Program-made: the position numbers and the translations under genes
In this document: one piece after another, positions 57,536 to 64,000 of the stretch
How positions within the stretch are numbered: the stretch's first letter is position 1
Layout: each line of letters opens with the position of its first letter
Assembly: GCA_021397835.1 (NCBI GenBank)
Contig: JAJFZO010000168.1
Location: forward strand, 4,526,001-4,590,000
Reading direction: 5' to 3'
Source: Moringa oleifera
Lineage: Eukaryota; Streptophyta; Magnoliopsida; Brassicales; Moringaceae
Length of the DNA: 64,000 nucleotides
The notes under the pieces: model-generated
The model's database searches: none
The model's input: the letters and a program-made list of their open reading frames with translations, nothing else
What the model was told of the DNA's origin: nothing

Positions 57536-57587
57536 TGAAACAGATAGTGTTTTATAATTTACTCCATAGCATCCACATGCAAACTGC

Positions 57588-57712
57588 AGATGAATTAATG
57601 AGCAGTTCTCCTTCTGGCAGATGTTTACCCATAGAAAAAGGCATGAATGCTTTCAGTGAAGTAGAACATCTGCCGAAGGAGATTTGCTCACCAATTCTTT
57701 TGCAACATCAAT
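57588..57712 (+). ncRNA. MIR399: MIR399 precursor hairpin, copy 5, variant
   Basis: The 3' arm (57671-57691) begins TGCCGAAGGAGATTTGCTCA. The 5' arm (57600-57620) is GAGCAGTTCTCCTTCTGGCA. Compared with the other copies GCCC in the mature strand is GCTC, and GGGC in the star is GAGC, so pairing is kept by a compensating change. ATGTTT and GAACAT extend the stem toward the loop. Flanks (CAATTCTTTTGCA after the 3' arm) match copies 1 and 3. Confidence 0.85.
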
Positions 57713-57714
57713 CT

Positions 57715-58900
57715 TACTGTCCATGTTGCTTGCCAACCACATTCTGAAATAGCTTTGATCAAAAGTTTATAATCAAATGATATATTGCATTAGTGTTTTA
57801 GATCTTTTCTGTTTTAGTGCACACAAGGACTAAACTGGTGATGAGAAGCTGAATTCGTGTATTGCATTTAGGGTGCATCCATGCACAATCAATGCACACA
57901 AACTATCCCTTCTTTTTCACTGTATTCAATTCTGCATATAAATATTAGTATACCATTTCTTATGCACTCATGATGTAGAGGACCGTTTGGTTGTACAGGT
58001 ACCATGTACTACATCTAAGAGGCCTGCAGAGACCTGAGGCTGCTTGCATGAACTCAAAGACAAAGGTGTACATTGCACTTGTGTTGCAAAGCAGGAGAGG
58101 TAAAGTATAAGGTGGCTTGTTTACAGGACTGATTTGATCTATTAAGCTGGTTTTATAGGGATGTTCACATCTCGGTCAGAGGCATGTTAAAATATATTGT
58201 ATAACAGGCTATACTATAATAGCTTGACCGTTTGAATGAAAAGCATTTTAGCAAAGTACACTTGATGAGGATCTTCTTTCCAGGTCTGGTAGACGAGTCT
58301 GTTTTTTTTCTAGATTCATAAGAAATAACTAGGTTTTTGCTCCTGTGAAAACTTAAACTTTTTCTGTGTTCTGTTTGTCATAAGAGGGGTCATTAATGCA
58401 ACGGTATTTAAATTGCCACTAAGCTTGTTATGTGCTCTAAGTTTTCAGCTATTGATTAGGGAAGTTCAATTAGTTCATACATTAAGGTGGCGTTGTGAAA
58501 ATTGTGCAGGCTACATATACTCATTCTGTTTCATTCAAGCAAGATAAAAATTTCTGATTTCAATTTCTCTTCTATCTAACTAGTTGCTAGAATCAACTGC
58601 TTCTTCTTCTGTTGGAAGAAGTAGATGAATGCATTTAGGTTATGAAAACCATATCATGCATGCCCCAGAAGGCTGGAACATGCTTGCTCAAATGAAACCA
58701 CTTCTCAGTTGGTGAAATGTGGAAACAAAATGACAGAAAGTATAAATCAATGATGTTCATTTCTGCATGTCTTTACTCGGTGCAGGACATACAGCCCAAA
58801 TGGATACATGTGAAGAATCAATACAAAATGAAAACTACAAGGTTACCTCTCTCTCTCTCTCTCTCTCTCCTCCTCCCCCTCCCCCCTCTCTAATTTGGTG
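57715..58900. repeat. Spacer of duplicated unit B, first part
   Basis: No gene. Aligns with unit A at 46130-46800. Includes a (CT)n run at about 58848-58870. Confidence 0.6.
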
Positions 58901-59110
58901 ACATGGCTTTGTAGCTCTTGGGAGACATGAAAGGAAAGATGCAAACACAACCTAGCTGGATAAAGGCATGAAGAACATGCCCCAGGATCTTCCATTTTGA
59001 AGCATCAATCTGTTGCACCCAGCAGTTCTCTTTTGCTTTCTTGTCCTTTCATTTTCCACTCAAATCACTTTTTCAACAATATTATCGTGAAGCTACAACT
59101 TCAAATTGAT
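58900..59110 (+). repeat. MIR399-flanking duplicate block, copy 3
   Basis: Third copy of the block at 36640 and 46720, with ATGCCCCAGGATCTTCCAT at 58977-58995. The two right-hand copies are clearly closer to each other. Confidence 0.85.
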
Positions 59111-59399
59111 GCTCTACTTGAAAGTTACTTAATTACTTTTGGAACTAGTACTATTGAGCTATGGATACAAGGGAAGCAAACATGTCGGGTTGAGCTGCTA
59201 AACAATATTGACAAAATGTCCATTAGGATTTGATTCCAATGGTTAAGCATATTATATGATCCTGTTGCATCAACATAACATACCAAAAAAATGACACGGT
59301 GCCAGAAAATCTAGTCATTTTTGTAACAAATCTAGCATACGATAGTGGAGTTTCCATTATCAGGAATCATGTAGAAATAACAATGTCATACACAGTAGG

Positions 59400-59520
59400 A
59401 TTTATAAATGTGTAGAAGAAAGTACTGATAAAAAGTTTCAAACCACGCGTTCACCGTATTGTTTCTTTGTATATGCTTCTTTCGTTATTTCTAACGGATT
59501 TCGTTGACTAAGTTCTCTCA
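59400..59520 (+). pseudogene. Relic MIR399 promoter without hairpin
   Basis: Aligns with the promoter of the 47.4 kb gene and keeps the P1BS GTATATGC at 59469-59476, followed by the same CTTCT. The TATA-like box and the whole hairpin that should follow are gone. Confidence 0.6.
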
Positions 59521-59609
59521 TTGCAAACTACACATAATGTGAATTTTAATTTGATACTGCAACTAAAATGTAGGTTCCTCTGTTATAATTAACTCATTTT
59601 TTATTTTTA

Positions 59610-59925
59610 TTTTTTTGCTCTTTTCTGCTGTCATATCCTATTACATTTTTGGTTTTGACCATAAGCTAATTACACTCGTGATTTTATGGAAAAAGCCAAC
59701 AAGTTAAACTGTTTGTGCTTGCCAAAAGATCGCTAGATATTACTTTCCCTCATAATATCTGTGTATCCAATAGTCTACTTGAACATGCTTATTTTTGAAA
59801 TGTCATCGCTGCACCTAAAAGTTGGTGCTGTTAAATCACTAAGGCCGGCGAGATCTCCGACACACCACTTTTGTAAACAGCATGGAAGCTAAATGCCATC
59901 TGAAGATTGACAAAAGTGCTAGCCT
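59610..59925. repeat. Spacer of duplicated unit B, second part
   Basis: Aligns with 47880-48260 of unit A. It is interrupted at about 59930 by an old copia remnant. Confidence 0.6.
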
Positions 59926-59929
59926 CACT

Positions 59930-62100
59930 ATTCTATTTTTTCTGTCTACGCCACTTTGTTCAGGGTGTATCCAATGGTGAGTTCATGTATTATGCCTTCA
60001 TGTTCACAAATTTTGTTAAATTTTTTAGACCCGTATGTTTTGTTTCTATTGTTTTTTATTATCTTGATGTAAATTGTTTGTTTCTCAACATGAATTTTTA
60101 ATTTTTTTATTTTTTTAATGCATGATTTTATTCATGAGTACATTCAACTTGGAGTTGATATTTCAAGCTTTAGACCTCATAAAACTTGTTAAATTCTTTA
60201 GAATTTTTTTTTTGGCTTATATTGCTTCTTATTATCTTTATATGATGGCTATTTTGCTTCTCAACATGAATTTTAAAGTTTTTTTTAAAATTTTAAAAAT
60301 TTATAATTTTTCAAGTGAAACATAAACCAATATCATTCTAGTTTAGTCATCAACGAAGAAAATAAAATACTTGTTTTGATTAAGTATTGGAGTGTACAAC
60401 AGTTCGCAAACATTTGTGCGAACTAACTCCGTGATTTTTTAGCTCTTTAAGCTTTTTTTTTCAAAAAATGATTATTGATGTTATTTGCCAAGAAGATATT
60501 CTTTACAAATATCATTGATTTCTTTTATTGTTGATAAATCTTTCCTGATATTCTTTTTTCGTCGAGGGTCTTAAAGTCGTAAAAGTTGAAATATCCGAAT
60601 CTTTTTTATCATAGCTAAAAATTATTCATTTGTTCTTTGTAGCTTTACTGGATTCGAAAATATTTCTTTTCTTTCATTTTAACTCTTGTAATTTTGATAG
60701 TTTTGTCTTTTTTTTTTTGTTTTATATTAAACAAAAATTTCTCTTACCATGCATAAAGTATCATTTTTATATTATTTATTTTATACTTAATAAATTTTAA
60801 ATTATATTAAAGATAAATCGTACTTCACAAACATATTTCTTGTCTTTTTTTGTATTAACGATAATAGTCCCTTTACCATTTACCTAAACACATTCTTCAT
60901 TTTTAGTATTAACTTTAAAAACCTTATCAAAGTTACACAATTTTTTTTTTTGGTCATATGATTGCTATAATTTTTTCTAAATTGTTTGTTTCTACGGTAG
61001 CTTCTTAAAAAACATGAAAAAGATAATTTTTTTCTTTAAATAAAATTCGCTTAATGATTTCTCTTTAATTTGTAATCTTGTTTTAAGTATCCAAATTTTT
61101 TACTATTTTAGCAGTATTGCTTTCTTTTAAATCAATGATTTTTCTCTTTTTACAAATTTCATGAGAAAAATAAATATTTTTATTTTTATGTTATTTTTCT
61201 TAACTATATTTATCTTCAAAATTTTTATTTGAGGTTCTCTGAATTTCTTTTTGAATTTTGAGATTGCATTTTTACTTTAGACTGAAATACATTTTTAAAG
61301 AGATCTCATTGCGGCTACCTTTTTTTTTTTTTATGTGAGTCAAGAAAACCCATTAATTCTGCCAATGATATAGTTTTATATCCTTAGATTCAATAACAGA
61401 TATTACAATATTATATTTTTCTATGTAATTAATTAATATTTTTTATTTTTATCAAAAATATGTTTTACATACACTCTCATTTGATTAACTATTTTTTTAA
61501 CTCTCGAATAATAATCTTTTGCAATCTTATTATTTTTTAACTTAATTTTTTTAAATCTCTTCTTAATGATTCGAATTTGATATACAGTGTATACTTTTTT
61601 ACTTCTATGAAACTCCTCTTGCAGTACATCTCATGCTTCTTTGGTAACACCCACATGATCTCTTGGAAAATATCTGCGATCAGAGCTTGCTCAAATGAAA
61701 ATAATATATAAGAATAATCTTTCTAGATATTTTCTTCCAATGTCTCAACAACATTTTATAAATTTTAAGAACAAAAAATTGGTCCTCATTTTGATGAACC
61801 AAAATTCATAGTTTTCACCGGGAAGACTGAAAGAGGAATAGAAGAATGACTAGAATGTGCCATTGATAATTTTATTTTATTTGATTAAAGGGGTTACATC
61901 TAGTAGATGATGGAATGTAACTCAGATATGATTAATAGTTTTGTATTTAGAAAAATAGTTTGAATTGATGAGATGAAAATAGATATTGATAATTGATAAT
62001 ATAAACAAAGTGAGAGATTAGTACAAATTAACAAGTGATCATAAGAAAAATAGAATGTATTTTTTCTCTGAACTTTTTCTTGAAGCTCAGTTGATTACAT
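59930..62100 (-). mobile_element. Old copia remnant (gag and integrase traces)
   Basis: Highly AT-rich and full of stops. On the minus strand gag traces run from about 61865 to 61300 (SLRRDLK-like sequence near 61560, then SRVKKIVNQMRVY, then VIESKDIKLYHW), and integrase traces near 60350 (YFIFFVDD, then TRMILVYVSLEKL). LTRs are not clear. It interrupts duplicated unit B. Confidence 0.65.
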
Positions 62101-62149
62101 AACACAAGAAAGTTACACAGGTGTTAGAGACGGTTTACACCCACCAGCT

Positions 62150-64000
62150 CGAATAGTATGGAAAGCCTATTTGTGGAGAGTTCATTGTCCATATATTGAC
62201 TTGTTTACTTGATTTCATCCCTATGATTGTTTGTAGAAGCATGCATCAATTCATCACGTTTATGTTTTTTTAATCAAAGAGCCTTTCTTAAAGCAATTTG
62301 TCCATGCTTTTCTAACTAGCTTCTCTTTTCACTTACTCTGATAGGCTAATTAAGCAAACAAAGAGGGAGCTCAAACCACTCGTGTTTGCTTACATTCTGC
62401 CGTGAATACTTATCAACAGTTTGGAACCAAGTGGTGCAAAAGCCTAAATGGGTGTTAACTTGATGGCTTGAGACGTTTCATGTGTGTAGGGTACCTAGGA
62501 TCGGTTTGAGACTACAAGGTGCAGTTTGACGTGTAGAAGCACAGAGCTCAAACACACTTGAATAACTGTTGAAAAATGTATATAGGTGAGCTACTGTGAT
62601 GTGAGCTTGAGATTTGTAAGCTTGGCGGCATGAGGGAGGGATAGTTGGTTGGTTTCAAATGTGAAAGGGAATAGTTTTGTTGAAGTTCACATGTAAATGA
62701 AAACCCACATGTAGAAGTAAGTGATTAAGCAAAGGAGAATATTATGAAATTTCACTCATCAAGACTAAATTACCTAAAATTTGTGTTTAGGTATTCCTAA
62801 TCTACATGCATCAATGTTTGCTTGGTGAACTAGGGAATCCAACTCTCTTCAGGTTTGAGCAGTTTCATCCCCAACAACTAGCCACTTCATTTTCATACAC
62901 GTCCAATTTATTGTTTTTAACTATCTACTTCTCCTTTGAAGAATTGCGATTGTAGCAAATCAAAATCAAAATCTCAAAGGCCTTATGTTCCCAATATGAA
63001 ACAAAGAAGAGATCATTGATTCTAACAACTGATTGAATCACAAAAGCCATAGCTAGGTTCCTAATATGAAGACGCAACTGATGCAATTATATTTATTAAA
63101 CTTGGTCTTTTTTTTCCTGTTAACTTAATGTAGTGCCATGCTTTCCCTACATTATCATGGTGACCTTGAGATGGTGAGAGTAAGAATATATATCTCGCAG
63201 AGCAGAAACAGGTATATTCATGGACTTTTGTATAAGAGAGATGCTTCATTAGCAAACATCCACCAACAAAGCAAAGAGAAAAAAAAGGGTACGCTATAGA
63301 AAAAATTTAATGTCGTTATCAGTTCTCATACATGAACTAGTGGTAAACTCCAGGACCCTAAATATGTTTTCTTGTAAATCTGATCTTGCTTTGCAATACT
63401 TGGAGATTTTGGAAAATAAACAAAACTTGGAACTTCGAAAACATACCTGGACTGAGATATCATCTCTCTCTTGCATCTCTTCTGTGTAAGCATCTATCTG
63501 CATGATCACCATTTAACAATGCCCTGCAGTAATCTGTCAAGCATATAATCAAGCATAGGAGTGTTGAAAAGTTGGGAGTCTGAATCACTCACCCCATATG
63601 ATTTGTATAAATAAATCAGCAGTTCACAGCATCAGAAAAAGTGTTTGTTTTAATCTGTGCAAAGGTTTAGATCATTAACATCACTAATGTCTGCTTAAAT
63701 GCTACTAAAACCATGGAGTACTCAGTGAAAAGGGAAATATCTTCTTGATACCATTGCTGTCAACAAGATTAGATTAGTATTGGTCAAGTTCGTCTCCCTT
63801 TGAACTTGAACTTGACAAACCTTGCTACTAATATATTAACTTCTCCCTAGCCTTCTCATAGCAGATTATATGCAGTCTAAAGGCTTCTGAGCCCGTTTTG
63901 TGTAACTCCATAGTGATTTAGGTTTTCAATAAGAAAACTGTCAAAATCAAGCTTCATATTCAGCCTGATGCATCAAATCTCACAGCAGGTAACGGATGCC
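62150..64000. repeat. Spacer of duplicated unit B, last part
   Basis: Aligns with 48500-50250 of unit A, the region that leads to minus-strand MIR399 copy 4. No protein gene. Shared features include GGTGCAAAAGCCTA, GTAAGTGATTAAGCAAA, AAGTGTTTGTTTT and CAAGCTT near the right end. Confidence 0.7.

Overview
The window is nuclear DNA of a eudicot plant. It is AT-rich, its genes have GT-AG introns, and it carries a nuclear tRNA gene, Ty1/copia retrotransposons and clear homologues of plant-specific families. I cannot name the species from sequence alone.

Left half (1-33 kb) is gene-bearing. In order: a secreted PIP/PIPL-type peptide precursor (minus, 2412-2729) with three W-boxes upstream; tRNA-Gly(UCC) at 6810-6881 with a decayed partial copy about 60 bp upstream; a 16-exon gene for a chloroplast-type protein in which a CIA30 domain is inserted into a Rossmann/SDR fold (HCF173-like, 7697-14207); a conserved small protein of unknown role (minus, 16699-16971); a two-exon RABA1-class RAB GTPase with a 3.5 kb intron (19936-24134); a three-exon group IIe WRKY factor matching WRKY65 (minus, 26458-27527); and a small three-exon HLH/ACT-like protein of the At2g40435/At3g56220 type (minus, 31986-32698).

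Right half (36-64 kb) has no convincing host protein gene. It holds a MIR399 cluster: hairpins at 37.0 kb (+), 45.7 kb (+, decayed), 47.4 kb (+), 50.5 kb (minus) and 57.6 kb (+). miR399 is the phosphate-starvation microRNA that represses PHO2. Three of the plus-strand copies share one promoter layout: a PHR1-type P1BS site (GNATATNC), a TATA-like box 21-22 bp further on, and the hairpin about 50-57 bp after that. Long stretches between hairpins are diverged tandem duplicates. At 59.47 kb a duplicate keeps the P1BS but has lost the hairpin, and the duplication register predicts another hairpin just past the right edge.

Copia elements have been inserted repeatedly into this cluster. A full-length but broken one (51428-57343, 734-bp LTRs, CTATG target duplication) lies between the divergent 50.5 and 57.6 kb MIR399 loci. 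Older fragments lie at 40-45 kb, where two pieces face opposite ways next to an inverted repeat, and at 60-62 kb. A MITE-like element with GCATGTTTGG ends is at 38.7-39.5 kb. The remaining spacers are AT-rich and I see no genes in them.
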